Shown here: positions 1-9,908 of the stretch, piece after piece
Numbering within the stretch: position 1 is the first letter of the stretch
Layout of the letters: every line of letters starts with the position of its first letter
Origin: Desulfovibrio litoralis DSM 11393
GTDB lineage: Bacteria > Desulfobacterota > Desulfovibrionia > Desulfovibrionales > Desulfovibrionaceae
Length of the DNA: 64,000 nt
Direction of reading: 5' to 3'
Assembly (NCBI RefSeq): GCF_900143255.1
Contig: NZ_FRDI01000003.1
Span: 440,655-504,654 of the forward strand
Translations under genes and position numbers: made by a program
Notes under the pieces: generated by a model
Seen by the model: the letters and a program-made list of their open reading frames with translations, nothing else
Databases searched by the model: none
Told to the model about the DNA's origin: nothing

Positions 1-65
1 ACATTATTTTATCAGCAATACAAGCCGAAACACTCGCACAACGTTTAGTACAAGACGGAAACTAA
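1..65 (+). CDS. remA: RemA/DUF370 family regulator, C-terminal end only
   Basis: The first bases encode the last 20 residues of an open frame ending in a TAA at 63-65; the peptide contains ILSAIQAETLAQRL. This resembles the C-terminus of RemA/DUF370 proteins, small DNA-binding regulators. In Desulfovibrio-type genomes a DUF370 gene commonly lies just before gmk, and that is the arrangement here. Only the tail is in the window, so the start and full length cannot be judged. The call rests on the short motif plus synteny. Confidence 0.6.
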   Translation, partial: IILSAIQAETLAQRLVQDGN

Positions 66-113
66 TAAAATTTTAACCTCTCTAACTTATCTTATCTCTT
101 TTTAGGGTGTTTT

Positions 114-740
114 ATGAATACTGTTGACAGAAAAGGAATAGCCTTAATAATTTGTGCACCTTCGGGAGCGGGAAAAACAACCCTTACAAAAAGGTTACTA
201 AGCGAATTTCCACGTTTTGTTTTTTCCGTCTCTTATACAACTCGACCGCCTCGCCCCCACGAAGTTCATGGCAAAGATTATTATTTTGTTACGAAAGAAG
301 AATTTTCAAACCTGATTAATGAAAATTATTTCGCAGAATGGGCAACAGTACACGGGAACTATTACGGAACCCCCCTGCAAAACACTATAAACACCCTTGC
401 TGACGGTAATGATATTTTGTTTGATGTTGATGTCCAAGGTGCAAGGCAAATAAAAGCCAGCTTAAAAAATCTTGGGCGTTATGTGTTTGTCCTACCACCT
501 TCAAGAAGAGTCTTGGAACAAAGACTGCGTTCAAGAGGAACAGATTCCGATGAAGTAATCGCAAGACGTCTATCCGTTGTTACTAAAGAAATAGCTGATG
601 CGCCTCTTTTTGATTGTGTTATTATTAATGATGATATTAAAACCGCTTACGATGAGTTACGCTCGGCTTATATTGCGGCTACCCTTGCCCCCGTTTGTCG
701 CTCTCACTTTTTAAACGACTTGTTAAAACAATGGTCATAA
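114..740 (+). CDS. gmk: Guanylate kinase
   Basis: This enzyme phosphorylates GMP to GDP with ATP in the cytoplasm, a step of guanine nucleotide synthesis and salvage. The 208-residue length is normal. The Walker A loop APSGAGKT lies near residues 15-22, and the GMP-binding region with SYTTRPPRPHE follows at about 40-50, as in the family. The ATG has a purine-rich GGGTG a few bases upstream. It follows the remA-like gene by about 50 bp and precedes pyrF by 37 bp, so all three are probably cotranscribed. Confidence 0.96.
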   Translation: MNTVDRKGIALIICAPSGAGKTTLTKRLLSEFPRFVFSVSYTTRPPRPHEVHGKDYYFVTKEEFSNLINENYFAEWATVHGNYYGTPLQNTINTLADGNDILFDVDVQGARQIKASLKNLGRYVFVLPPSRRVLEQRLRSRGTDSDEVIARRLSVVTKEIADAPLFDCVIINDDIKTAYDELRSAYIAATLAPVCRSHFLNDLLKQWS

Positions 741-777
741 AAAATATTTATCAAATAAACCGCTTAAGAGACAATAG

Positions 778-1473
778 ATGAAAACAGAACTTATTATCGC
801 TCTCGATTACCCAAGTGCAAGTAAGGCTCTCGCCCTTGCTGAAACTTGCAAAGATTTAAACCCAAAACCCTTACTTAAAATTGGTTTGCAACTTTATGTT
901 GCCGAAGGCCCGACCCTTATCAAAAAACTAAAACAAATGGGCTTTAAAATATTTTTGGATTTAAAATTTTATGATATACCCAATACTGTCGCCTCGGCAA
1001 TACAATCTGCCATAACTTTGGGCGTTGACATTATAGATATTCACCTCAGTGGCGGCGAAAAAATGGCGAAAGCGGCCGTTAACGCTTTAAATTTAAACTT
1101 GGAAAAAACTCAAAAACGCCCTCTTCTCTTTGGAGTTACAATATTAACCAGCGAAGAAAACACAGACCCACAAAAAATAGTAAAAATGGCACAAAACGCA
1201 AAAGATTGGGGGCTTGATGGAGTTGTTTGTTCCGCAATGGAAGCAACAGCAGTCAAAGAGCAGTGTGGCAACAATTTTCTTTGTTTAACACCGGGAATAC
1301 GCCTTGCCAATAACAACAAAGATGATAAAAATCATGATCAAGTCAGGGTTATGACTCCTCAAGAAGCAATTAAAGCCGGTTCAAACTTTTTGGTTGTCGG
1401 TCGCCCCATCACCCAAGCTGAAAACCCAAAGCAAATAGTTCAAGAAATTTTAACAATTATTTCCAATAATTAA
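778..1473 (+). CDS. pyrF: Orotidine 5'-phosphate decarboxylase
   Basis: The product converts OMP to UMP, the last step of de novo pyrimidine synthesis. The 231-residue length fits the short bacterial type. Visible family marks are ALDYP near residue 8, the substrate lysine in KIGLQLY near 34, the active-site motif DLKFYDIPNT at 61-70 with its Asp-Lys-Asp set, and the phosphate-binding VVGRPIT near the C-terminus. It follows gmk closely and is probably in the same transcript. Confidence 0.96.
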   Translation: MKTELIIALDYPSASKALALAETCKDLNPKPLLKIGLQLYVAEGPTLIKKLKQMGFKIFLDLKFYDIPNTVASAIQSAITLGVDIIDIHLSGGEKMAKAAVNALNLNLEKTQKRPLLFGVTILTSEENTDPQKIVKMAQNAKDWGLDGVVCSAMEATAVKEQCGNNFLCLTPGIRLANNNKDDKNHDQVRVMTPQEAIKAGSNFLVVGRPITQAENPKQIVQEILTIISNN

Positions 1474-1559
1474 ATTTAAGTTTAAATTATATAACAACAA
1501 ATTAAAAAACATGTTAAGGTGCTTTATTCTTACAACCTAAAAGCAAAAAGAGAAAAAAT

Positions 1560-2360
1560 ATGTCAGAAGAACAAAAAAATAATGACGGCTATGTAAAAAT
1601 AAAAGGTATCTTTTCCTCTCAAGAGGTAAAAAAAGTCGGAACAGGCACAACATCACGAAAAACTATTCAAAAAGCGTTTTGGGACGCTATTGAACAAGAT
1701 TCAGGCAATATCGAAGTTCAACCGCTAAACTCAAATTATATACCATCAGGACCAAAACGCACTATTCCGCGTGATGAATTTTTAACTAAATTTTCTCCCG
1801 AACCTGAATTTTATACCGTCAATGTCTTACCCAAAATACGCGAAATCAATAAAACAATCGCCAGAGCCGATAGACACCGTGCCAACGGCGAAAGTTTTAG
1901 TGCCGAAATGGAATATAGCTCGGCGTTAAAAATAGACGAAGAAAATATTAGAGCAAACTTCGGACTCGGCCTTACTTATCTTGATCGAGGCGATACGGGA
2001 AAAGCCGATAATATTTTTGAAAGATTGGTTAAATTAGACGGAGCGTTTGAACAAGAACACAAACACCTCTTTAATGAGTTTGGAATTTCGCTAAGAAAAA
2101 ACAAAATGATTGACCAAGCCGTTGATTATTATAAAAGAGCAATAGAAATCTCGCCTGATGACGAAAATTTATCCTGCAATATGGGGCGTGCTTATCTTGA
2201 AAAAGAAGACTACAGCAATGCGGCAATACACTTTATCAAAGCACTCGAACTTGACCCCAAACATGAAATCGCCGCTAAAGCCGTTATGTGGCTACAGGCA
2301 AAAAACTTTTTAAATCCGGAACAAAAAAAGAAGATAGAGTCCATTTTGCCCCAAAGCTAA
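1560..2360 (+). CDS. Tetratricopeptide repeat protein
   Basis: A 266-residue cytoplasmic protein with no signal peptide. The N-terminal 85 residues match nothing I recognise. From about residue 95 onward there are at least three TPR units, recognisable by patterns such as GLGLTYLDRGDTGKA and NMGRAYLEKEDYSNAA, with a canonical proline after each loop (ISPDDEN, LDPKHE). TPRs form superhelical docking surfaces, but the partner here is unknown. It is on the same strand as pyrF, 86 bp downstream, and is followed by an HDOD gene. Confidence 0.8.
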   Translation: MSEEQKNNDGYVKIKGIFSSQEVKKVGTGTTSRKTIQKAFWDAIEQDSGNIEVQPLNSNYIPSGPKRTIPRDEFLTKFSPEPEFYTVNVLPKIREINKTIARADRHRANGESFSAEMEYSSALKIDEENIRANFGLGLTYLDRGDTGKADNIFERLVKLDGAFEQEHKHLFNEFGISLRKNKMIDQAVDYYKRAIEISPDDENLSCNMGRAYLEKEDYSNAAIHFIKALELDPKHEIAAKAVMWLQAKNFLNPEQKKKIESILPQS

Positions 2361-2439
2361 GTTAATTTCACAAAATACATACCGTTGTCTTCAAAAAGCT
2401 TGATATATAAAAAGGTGAATATAAAAACAAGAGTAGGCT

Positions 2440-3351
2440 ATGAGCAATCACTTCAAAACAGCACAACTTTTTTTAGAAGAATTACAAAACAACCCACCAA
2501 GGTTACCTTATGATTCTAAAATTGTTAGTAAGCTTTTTGATATGACTCACCCAAAATCTGACTCTGCAACCAAAGACATTGCCGGTTTAATCGAAAAAGA
2601 CCCGGGGCTTACGGCAAAAATACTGCGACTTTCAAACTCTCCTCGTTACTCTTTAATCTCTCAGGTTTCTACACCACTGGCGGCAGTAACTGTTTTAGGT
2701 TTAAACGAAATCCGCAATTTAATTTTGATTACAGGCGTACGTTTAAGCATAAAACCAAAAAAATTTCCTTTGGAATTTAATTTTACAGAGCTCTGGCAAC
2801 ATCAACTCTTGACCGGTGCCTGTGCCAGAGTTTTATCTTACGCACAAAACAACAATATTGGCTCACAAAATATAAACCATGATGAAGTTTATACCGCCTC
2901 TCTCTTACACGACCTTGGTAAGGTAATGATCGCCGCCTTACGCCCAAACGACTGGCTCGCCATCAACCAACTTGAAAAAGAAAAACAATTAAGTACACAA
3001 GAAGCAGAAGACAGCTATTGGGGGCTTGATCACGGGCTTATAGCCGGACGAGTTTTAGAAAGTTGGGGGCTTCCCCGCTCTTTAACAGAACCCATAATCT
3101 GGCATCATTACCCGGAATTGGCAAAAGAACATAAAAAGACGGCGTTATTTATCGCAATAGCCAATTATCTGGCGAGTGAAAAAAACAATTTGCAAAACTT
3201 TTTCTCAGAAAACAATACGCCAAGCGAATTTCTCTCAAAAAAAATAACTCAACATCTTAATGAGCTTGATATAAATATAGACAGCATCATGCCAAATATA
3301 TTAAAAATATTTGAAGACAACAAATATATATCTATAGCCGACGAACTATAG
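2440..3351 (+). CDS. HDOD domain protein (signalling output domain)
   Basis: This 303-residue protein is nearly all HDOD domain, a catalytically dead relative of HD phosphohydrolases found in bacterial signalling. Supporting motifs are LIEKDPGLTAKILRLSNSP near residue 47, the hydrophobic TPLAAVTVLGLNEIRNLI segment, and SLLHDLGKVMIA around 150. The last retains the HD dipeptide. There is no receiver or GGDEF partner domain. A purine-rich site precedes the ATG. It lies 10 bp before recJ and is probably cotranscribed with it. Confidence 0.85.
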   Translation: MSNHFKTAQLFLEELQNNPPRLPYDSKIVSKLFDMTHPKSDSATKDIAGLIEKDPGLTAKILRLSNSPRYSLISQVSTPLAAVTVLGLNEIRNLILITGVRLSIKPKKFPLEFNFTELWQHQLLTGACARVLSYAQNNNIGSQNINHDEVYTASLLHDLGKVMIAALRPNDWLAINQLEKEKQLSTQEAEDSYWGLDHGLIAGRVLESWGLPRSLTEPIIWHHYPELAKEHKKTALFIAIANYLASEKNNLQNFFSENNTPSEFLSKKITQHLNELDINIDSIMPNILKIFEDNKYISIADEL

Positions 3352-3361
3352 CGGAGAACTT

Positions 3362-5122
3362 GTGAATTCAATTTGGACGTTTCGCAACAACGATAAACAA
3401 GAAGTTGACGAAAACACAAAACAGCTCAAAGAATGGGCAGACAAATTAAATATATCCCATGAAATCGCCTCGTTACTTATCAACAGAGGCTTTGAGTCTT
3501 ATGAAAACCTAGCCGAATATTTAAACCCGAGCTTGCAAAAACTCGCTCCTTTAGAACAATGGACGGGGTTTAACGCCGCGGCAAAACTACTCGGCGAAGC
3601 CATCTTAAACGGAAAAAAACTTGGCGTGTGCGGAGATTATGACGTAGACGGCGTTACCTCAACGGCGTTGGTTTTAGATTTTATGAGTCAACATGGTTTT
3701 AATTGTGTTTATCATATTCCCGACCGTATAGAGGAAGGCTATGGACTAGGCGTTAAAGCAGTAGAATCATTATATAATCAAGGGGCTAATTTAATTTTAA
3801 CCGTTGATTGCGGCATTACTGATTACAACGGAATAAAACGAGCCAAAGAACTTGGAATGACTGTTGTCATCAGTGATCACCACCTGCCCTCTGACAAACT
3901 GCCCGATGCCGATATAATTTGCAATCCACGTCTTGTACCTTGTCCATGTCAAACCTTGGCCGGAGTGGGTGTTGCCTTTTTTTTAATGGCGGCTTTAAAT
4001 AATTTTTTCGAAAAACACAACGGGAAAAAAATAGATATTCGCAGTCTTTTAGACTTAGTCGCCCTTGGAACTCTAGCGGATATGGTAGAACTAAAAGGAC
4101 AAAACCGTATTTTGGTAAAAAATGGTTTACTGCTTGTTGCAAACCCCAAACGCATAGGTTTAGCCGAATTAAAAGCTGTTTCCGGCTATTCGCCCACAGC
4201 CCAAATTGATGCCGGTCAACTGGTTTTCAATATTGCTCCACGCATTAACGCCGCCGGACGAGTCGGAAAAGCTCACACAGCCTTGAAACTGCTTTTGACA
4301 AAAGAGAGAGCTGAGGCTGAAAAACTGGCAAGCGAACTAAATAGCTTAAATACAGAAAGACAAAATGAAGAAGAATTAATTGTTAAAGAGGCAAACCTTC
4401 AAGCCCTTGAACAAATCAAACAAGGTAGCTCGTCTTTGATTTTATATGCTGCACACTGGCACCAAGGCATAGTCGGAATTGTCGCTTCTCGCATGGTTGA
4501 GCTTTACCACCGCCCAACTATTGTTTTATGTAATAAAAACATAGAGATAACCGCAAAAAACACTGATAGTAATACGGTTGTCAAAGGCTCCGGGCGTAGT
4601 GTCGGCGGGTTTGACTTACATGATGCCCTAACCCAAATGACAGAGCTTTTAGAAGGGTTCGGCGGACACAAACAAGCGGCCGGTTTAACTTTATTGTTTA
4701 GCAAGCTTGAAAGCTTTAAGCAAGAATTTGACCGTTTAGTCAAAAATACTCTGGGGTCTGAACCAATTCCACAACAAATAAAAATAGACCAAGAAATCGA
4801 CCTTAAAAAGGCGGCTGATTTTACTTTTTTAAAAGAAATAGAGTTGCTTCAACCTTTTGGAATAGGAAACCCTGAGCCGATATTTTCAACTAACGACTTA
4901 ACACTTCAAACTTTTCGCCAAAAAGGAAATCTGGTTTTAATTGACGTAAAAGATGAAAAAAGCGGTCTGAGTATGAAGGGAAAGGCCTGGCGACGTTCGG
5001 AAGTCAAAACTCCGGCAGAAAGAGGAGAAAAAATAACTCTTGCTTTTTCACCTCGTATAAATCGTTATAACGGAATGGCGTATATAGAGCTTCATTTGAA
5101 AGACTGGAAAAAAAGCGAATAA
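3362..5122 (+). CDS. recJ: Single-stranded-DNA-specific 5'-3' exonuclease RecJ
   Basis: RecJ degrades single-stranded DNA 5' to 3' in recombination and mismatch repair. The 586-residue length is standard. The DHH phosphoesterase core is clear: GDYDVDGVTSTAL at about 91-103, TVDCGI near 148, SDHH at 171-174, and ALGTLADMV after 230. The DHHA1 domain shows GSGRSVGGFDLHDAL and GGHKQAAGLTL, followed by a C-terminal OB fold. The start is GTG with CGGAG upstream. A strong terminator follows the stop codon. Confidence 0.96.
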   Translation: MNSIWTFRNNDKQEVDENTKQLKEWADKLNISHEIASLLINRGFESYENLAEYLNPSLQKLAPLEQWTGFNAAAKLLGEAILNGKKLGVCGDYDVDGVTSTALVLDFMSQHGFNCVYHIPDRIEEGYGLGVKAVESLYNQGANLILTVDCGITDYNGIKRAKELGMTVVISDHHLPSDKLPDADIICNPRLVPCPCQTLAGVGVAFFLMAALNNFFEKHNGKKIDIRSLLDLVALGTLADMVELKGQNRILVKNGLLLVANPKRIGLAELKAVSGYSPTAQIDAGQLVFNIAPRINAAGRVGKAHTALKLLLTKERAEAEKLASELNSLNTERQNEEELIVKEANLQALEQIKQGSSSLILYAAHWHQGIVGIVASRMVELYHRPTIVLCNKNIEITAKNTDSNTVVKGSGRSVGGFDLHDALTQMTELLEGFGGHKQAAGLTLLFSKLESFKQEFDRLVKNTLGSEPIPQQIKIDQEIDLKKAADFTFLKEIELLQPFGIGNPEPIFSTNDLTLQTFRQKGNLVLIDVKDEKSGLSMKGKAWRRSEVKTPAERGEKITLAFSPRINRYNGMAYIELHLKDWKKSE

Positions 5123-5160
5123 ATAAAAGCCTGAACAGAAAACTCTATTCAGGCTTTTAT
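5123..5160. terminator. Bidirectional intrinsic terminator between recJ and the chemoreceptor gene
   Basis: A perfect 13-bp stem pairs 5123-5135 (ATAAAAGCCTGAA) with 5148-5160. It ends in A/T runs on both sides and lies between the convergent genes, so it can serve both strands. Confidence 0.9.
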
Positions 5161-5181
5161 TTTGTTTAATCTTGCTCTTAA

Positions 5182-7605
5182 TTATTTATTTTGTTTTTTA
5201 AGATCTGCCATAACCCGATTTAACTCTTGAGCAGTTGCAGAAAGATCTTGAATTGCCGCTGTTGCTTGAATCATTCCATTAGAGGTTTGAGTAACAACGA
5301 CGCTGACTTCATCAACGGAGCGGTTAATTTCTTCTGAAGTTGCACTTTGTTCTTCAGCCGCCGTGGCAATTGAGGTAACAAGGTTTGAGTTAATCGCCGC
5401 CAAGTCAACAATGCGGGTCAGTGCATCTCCTGATGATTGAGCCAAGCCTGTGGCTTCTTCTATGCTGCTGACTGCGCTTGTAACTTCGTTTATATTAGTT
5501 TTAGTAGAATGTTGAATGGCGGTAATGCTCGATTCAACTTCTTTTGTCGCCTGCATGGTTTTTTCGGCAAGCTTACGCACTTCATCGGCAACAACCGCAA
5601 ATCCACGTCCGGCTTCTCCGGCTCTGGCGGCTTCGATAGCGGCGTTTAAAGCCAAGAGGTTGGTTTGATCGGCTATATCTGAAATAACGTTTAGCACACC
5701 ACCAATATTTTCGGCTTGTTTACCAAGGCTTTGCATATTTGAGTGTAAAGTATGGGTTACTTGATTAATAGACTTGATAGAGCCAATTACTCTATTAACA
5801 AGTTCCGCACCTTCTCTTGCTTCATTTCTGGTATTGTTTGTTTGTTCGGCGGCTTCTCCGGCACTACGGGCAACATCTAAAACGGTTGAATTCATTTCAG
5901 CCATTGCACCGGCCGTTGTTTCCATTCTCCTGCGTTGCATTTCTGTTCCGCGAGAAACTTCTTCTACTTGTGCCGATAATTCTTCGGCCGCCGCCGCAAC
6001 ACGAGAAGCTATTTCCGAAGCATCAATCGCAGCTTGTTCTATCATTTTTTGCTGAGTTTTAATATCGGTAATATCAACCAAGATTTCCATAAATCCAACA
6101 ACTTCTTTATGTTTATCATAAAGAGAGATTGCAGTAACCGCAACATCTATTGGTTTTCCAAGTGCCGGACGTAAAACAGTTTCACCGGTTATAGGGGTTG
6201 TGGAACCCATTGCCTTCATACCAAGACAGTTTTTATCACAAGCCGGGGTATTAAAATGCTCTTTACATGGATCCCCAACTTTATTACCACCGGCGAAAGA
6301 TTGAGCAGCTTTATTTAAGAACTTAAATTCACATTTTGAGTTTCCGGTCATAAGACCTACTGAAATAGAATCTAAAGCACTTACATAAGTATCACAAAGT
6401 GTATTAATATCATTAGCTATTTCTCCGAAACCACCTTTAAACTGATCTGCTTTTAAACGGTCTCTAAAGGCACCGGCCGCAATAAGATCGGTTAAAGCAA
6501 TAACTTGACCGGTCATATTTTTTACGACACCTGAAATTTCTTGCATTGCATCAATTACGCTTCCGATTTCGCCTTTTTCTTTAACATTTATGATAGAAGA
6601 AAAATTGCCCATAGATATATCATTGGCAAATCTGCTTACATCTTTAAGCACTTTAACTAAGTTATAAATAATTAAAGTAGCAAAGCCAATTCCCACAATC
6701 ACCCCAATTATACCTAGCGAAAGAGCCAGCCTTTGAGAGTCTTCGTTAGAAGTACGCAAATCATTTTCAAAGGTATTTTTAATATCAAGTTGAGCTTGAG
6801 AAATGCTGCCCACAGCGACAAAAGACTGTTGCATAATATCATTCAGGCTAGTTAAAGCAACTCGTTGATTAATAGCATTATTTTCCATTTCTAAAAAATG
6901 AACTCGAAATAAATCTAAGGAATTTAAATCAATTTCAATTTCTTGTTTTATCGCATTATCTTGAGTTAAAGAAAGAGCTTCTGTTAAAATTTGTTTTACT
7001 TCTTCCATGTGTTTGTTTACTTCACTCACAAGTTCCGGAGATAACGCAACGTAAAAACGAGCTAAAGCTCCTCTCAATTCTCCGAAGGGGTCAGCTAATT
7101 TGCTGTATTGAGATAAAACATCAAACTCAATGGCATCAAAAGCAAACATTGAGGTTTTTGTAGTCTGCAGGGTGAGTTCTCTTAAGGCAGGTAATATTTG
7201 CTCATTATAGTGAGTTGAAGTAACAGTAGACAGTCTGTTAATTTCACTTAAGTTAGAATGCACCACACTCACATTTGCTTCTAGTTGTTTCAGACTGTTA
7301 ACACTTTCTGAACGTTGAGCAACCTTTAAGACGATTGAAATCTTATCTTTCAGACTGTCAGTGCGAGCTATCGCTGCACTTATAAACTTAGCATCTTGGT
7401 GATCTAAAAAACGATAAACATTATATCCTATAACATAAAAATCGCCGTCAATGTCATAAAGAGTTTGACTAACAGATGCCAAACGTCCAAACTCGATTAA
7501 ACCATCAGAGCTTTTGTTTAGGGCTCTGGTTCCAATAAAAGAAATTGCAATAATAATAAAGATTAAAAACACACACCCAACGATTATTTTATGCTTCATC
7601 GTCAT
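5182..7605 (-). CDS. Methyl-accepting chemotaxis protein with cysteine-rich PAS domain
   Basis: A membrane chemoreceptor of 807 residues from the preferred start. In order it has a transmembrane helix (about 4-25), a long helical periplasmic sensor, a second membrane helix near 295-315, a HAMP linker, a PAS domain at about 390-510 ending in DITDI, and the signalling hairpin with [12 protein letters not shown]. The PAS holds an unusual cluster, [15 protein letters not shown]. There is no CheR-binding pentapeptide. The frame extends 8 codons to a TTG, but the ATG at 7605 has TGGGGT at ideal spacing. A candidate sigma-28 promoter lies upstream. The ligand is unknown. Confidence 0.92.
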   Translation of the reverse strand: MTMKHKIIVGCVFLIFIIIAISFIGTRALNKSSDGLIEFGRLASVSQTLYDIDGDFYVIGYNVYRFLDHQDAKFISAAIARTDSLKDKISIVLKVAQRSESVNSLKQLEANVSVVHSNLSEINRLSTVTSTHYNEQILPALRELTLQTTKTSMFAFDAIEFDVLSQYSKLADPFGELRGALARFYVALSPELVSEVNKHMEEVKQILTEALSLTQDNAIKQEIEIDLNSLDLFRVHFLEMENNAINQRVALTSLNDIMQQSFVAVGSISQAQLDIKNTFENDLRTSNEDSQRLALSLGIIGVIVGIGFATLIIYNLVKVLKDVSRFANDISMGNFSSIINVKEKGEIGSVIDAMQEISGVVKNMTGQVIALTDLIAAGAFRDRLKADQFKGGFGEIANDINTLCDTYVSALDSISVGLMTGNSKCEFKFLNKAAQSFAGGNKVGDPCKEHFNTPACDKNCLGMKAMGSTTPITGETVLRPALGKPIDVAVTAISLYDKHKEVVGFMEILVDITDIKTQQKMIEQAAIDASEIASRVAAAAEELSAQVEEVSRGTEMQRRRMETTAGAMAEMNSTVLDVARSAGEAAEQTNNTRNEAREGAELVNRVIGSIKSINQVTHTLHSNMQSLGKQAENIGGVLNVISDIADQTNLLALNAAIEAARAGEAGRGFAVVADEVRKLAEKTMQATKEVESSITAIQHSTKTNINEVTSAVSSIEEATGLAQSSGDALTRIVDLAAINSNLVTSIATAAEEQSATSEEINRSVDEVSVVVTQTSNGMIQATAAIQDLSATAQELNRVMADLKKQNK

Positions 7606-7682
7606 AGATTTACCCCAATTTTTAGACAATATTTTATAAACTATAGTTACACATTTAAAACTCTAAAATGCATCAAAAGGAT

Positions 7683-7709
7683 ATATCGGCAAAAAACAAT
7701 AAATACTTA
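7683..7709 (-). promoter_or_regulatory. Candidate sigma-28 (FliA) promoter of the chemoreceptor gene
   Basis: On the minus strand TAAG (7709-7706), 15 spacer bases and GCCGATAT (7690-7683) match the enterobacterial flagellar consensus TAAA-N15-GCCGATAA with two changes. It sits about 80 bp before the ATG. Chemoreceptor genes are classic FliA targets, and fliM in the same window shows that flagella are likely. Confidence 0.5.
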
Positions 7710-7999
7710 ATATCTTTACCTAAGAAATATATCTCAAAAATTATGAACCAAAATCAATAATTCATTGTTTTAAAGCTTTGCAAAAGCACAAAAATATAGT
7801 AACAATCTTGCGAATAAAAGTTTTTTCAGCTCGCTTATGTCTCTATTGCGACAAAACTTTATTTAAACAAATTAAGGCTTTACAAAAAAACAATTTATTA
7901 CTGTTAGACTATACTATTTTAAATTTATATTCAAGTATATAATTAAAACTATTTACTCAAAACCACCAAAATTTAAAACAAATATTAAGGAATAAAAAC
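7710..7999. other. Divergent intergenic region before argG
   Basis: This AT-rich spacer separates the minus-strand chemoreceptor from argG. I see no open frame with coding character, no RNA gene and no clear repeat. TATACT at 7910-7915 could be a -10 element for argG, but no well-spaced -35 accompanies it. An argG ribosome site (AAGGA) lies just before the start. Confidence 0.4.
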
Positions 8000-9202
8000 A
8001 TGACTAAAAAAACAGACAAAATTAAAAAGATTATTTTAGCATATTCAGGCGGTTTAGATACCTCTGTTATTTTAAAGTGGCTAAAACAAACTTATAAATG
8101 TGATATTATAACCTTAACTTGCGATCTTGGACAAGAAGAAGACTTGGCTGGCGTCGACCAAAAAGCCTTGGATACCGGTGCTTCCAAAGCTTATGTCGAA
8201 GACTTGAGAAATGAGTTTGCCAAAGATTTTATTTTTCCAATGATGCGTTCAAGCGTCGTTTACGAAGGCAGCTATCTTCTCGGAACTTCAATCGCCCGCC
8301 CGCTTATTTCCAAACGCCTAGTCGAAATCGCACGCTCGGAAGGAGCAGACGCAATTTCACACGGAGCAACGGGAAAAGGTAACGACCAAGTTCGCTTTGA
8401 GCTTTCCGTTGCATCTTTGGCACCCGACTTACAAGTTATCGCTCCTTGGCGTACTTGGGAATTAAGCTCTCGCACAGACTTAATCAAATTTGCCGAAAAA
8501 AATAATATTCCCCTGCCAACCGGTTCAAAACGTTACAGCATGGACAGAAATATGCTACACCTAAGCTATGAAAGCGGTGAACTCGAAGACCCTTGGGAAG
8601 AAGCCGGCGAAGGAACTTATACTTTAACCACGCCTATCGAAAAAACTCCAAACGAGCCTGAATATATTACAATTGAATTTAAAAACGGCGACCCTATTGC
8701 TATTAACGAAAAAGAATATGCCCCTGCCGCCTTGGTAATGAACTTAAATAAAATTGCCGGAAAACATGGAATAGGACGCATAGATATGGTTGAAAACCGC
8801 TTTGTCGGAATGAAATCACGCGGAGTTTACGAAACCCCCGGCGGAACTTTAATTCACGCCGCCCACCGTGATCTTGAAAGTATTTGTTTAGACCGTGAAG
8901 TTATGCACATAAGAGACAGCTTAATTCCCCGTTACGCCGCCTGTATTTATAACGGCTTTTGGTATTCTCCCGAAAGAGAAGTATTACAAGCCCTTATCGA
9001 TAAATCACAGGAAAACATCAGCGGAACCGTGCGTTTAAAACTATTTAAAGGTAACGTATTTTGTGTTGGTCGTAAGTCGCCTAACTCATTATTCAGAAAA
9101 GATATCGCCACCTTTGAACACGACGACGTTTATAATCAAGCTATGGCAACAGGCTTTATTCAACTTAACGGGCTCAGAATTCAAGGACATAACAAAATTT
9201 AA
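8000..9202 (+). CDS. argG: Argininosuccinate synthase
   Basis: Condenses citrulline and aspartate with ATP to argininosuccinate, the penultimate step of arginine synthesis. The 400-residue length is typical of the common bacterial form. The PP-loop AYSGGLDTS lies at 14-22, and the family motifs [14 protein letters not shown] and [20 protein letters not shown] are intact. It appears monocistronic: a long spacer precedes it and a terminator follows. No argH lies nearby. The PurB-like lyases at 32-35 kb are not obviously argininosuccinate lyases. Confidence 0.97.
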   Translation: MTKKTDKIKKIILAYSGGLDTSVILKWLKQTYKCDIITLTCDLGQEEDLAGVDQKALDTGASKAYVEDLRNEFAKDFIFPMMRSSVVYEGSYLLGTSIARPLISKRLVEIARSEGADAISHGATGKGNDQVRFELSVASLAPDLQVIAPWRTWELSSRTDLIKFAEKNNIPLPTGSKRYSMDRNMLHLSYESGELEDPWEEAGEGTYTLTTPIEKTPNEPEYITIEFKNGDPIAINEKEYAPAALVMNLNKIAGKHGIGRIDMVENRFVGMKSRGVYETPGGTLIHAAHRDLESICLDREVMHIRDSLIPRYAACIYNGFWYSPEREVLQALIDKSQENISGTVRLKLFKGNVFCVGRKSPNSLFRKDIATFEHDDVYNQAMATGFIQLNGLRIQGHNKI

Positions 9203-9229
9203 GTAAGATCAAAACAACTTATTTAAAAT

Positions 9230-9263
9230 AAAAAGCCACTTTTAAACAAAGTGGCTTTTTTTA
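9230..9263 (+). terminator. Intrinsic terminator of argG
   Basis: A perfect 13-bp stem AAAAAGCCACTTT (9230-9242) pairs with 9248-9260 around a 5-base loop and runs into a T-rich tract, 28 bp after the argG stop. Confidence 0.88.
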
Positions 9264-9474
9264 TTTATTTAAAATAGTGTTTGTTTTAAAAAAACACATA
9301 CTTGCCTGCTAATTAAAACAGGACATAATAAGGGCAAATATAAAATACCTTAAGACAAAAACTCAATTCGTTTACACAAACATTAAAATTAAAAACGAGC
9401 CTTTAGTCAAAGACAAGCTTAACAAATAAATTCACAAGCTTGCTTCCAATTATCGCCTTAATTAGTGATAAAGA

Positions 9475-9678
9475 CTAGGCCTGTTTGTCTTCTTTATCCG
9501 AATCTTTTTTGCCTTGTTTGGGAGTAACGTCAATTTCATCAGACTCTGATGATGCACGTTTAAAATTTCTAATTGCCTTTCCAAGTCCGGCACCAATTTC
9601 AGGCAACTTACTTGAGCCAAAAAGCACTAAACCGATAATTAAAACAATCAATAATTCTTGCATTCCGATGCCAAACAT
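9475..9678 (-). CDS. tatA: Twin-arginine translocase subunit TatA/E
   Basis: A 67-residue protein with one N-terminal membrane helix, the hinge [21 protein letters not shown] and a short acidic/basic tail. TatA oligomers form the pore that carries folded proteins with twin-arginine signals across the inner membrane. GGAGGG precedes the ATG. No tatB or tatC is adjacent, so the rest of the pathway must be elsewhere. TatA and TatE cannot be told apart from sequence alone. Confidence 0.9.
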   Translation of the reverse strand: MFGIGMQELLIVLIIGLVLFGSSKLPEIGAGLGKAIRNFKRASSESDEIDVTPKQGKKDSDKEDKQA

Positions 9679-9841
9679 AAATAGCCCTCCAAAATTCTGC
9701 TCTGTTATATATATGCAGTCAACGCAAGCAAGTCAATGCAGAAATGCGTAAATTAACTATTTTCAAATTTCCACAAACTAATATACTAAAATAAAACAAT
9801 ATTAATAAGCAACTTGAACTCATCTATTCTCTTCTAACCCG

Positions 9842-9870
9842 TTGACAGTATGCGGGTAATTATCTATTGT
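9842..9870 (+). promoter_or_regulatory. Sigma-70-type promoter for the secreted protein gene
   Basis: TTGACA at 9842-9847 and TATTGT at 9865-9870 are separated by 17 bp, about 40 bp before the ATG at 9909. The -35 is perfect and the -10 matches four of six positions. Confidence 0.55.
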
Positions 9871-9908
9871 TTAATAAGGTTAGCAATAAAAACAAAATGG
9901 AGCTTTGA

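Noticed and set aside
1110..1319. Minus-strand open frame inside pyrF
   Set aside because: It is a reading-frame shadow of pyrF. It has no ribosome site and no recognisable protein features.
5437..6062. Plus-strand open frames across the chemoreceptor gene
   Set aside because: They lie opposite a well-supported coding region with full domain structure, and their translations are low-complexity shadows.
7879..7915. TTTACA and TATACT as an argG promoter
   Set aside because: The spacing is 25 bp, too long for a sigma-70 promoter.
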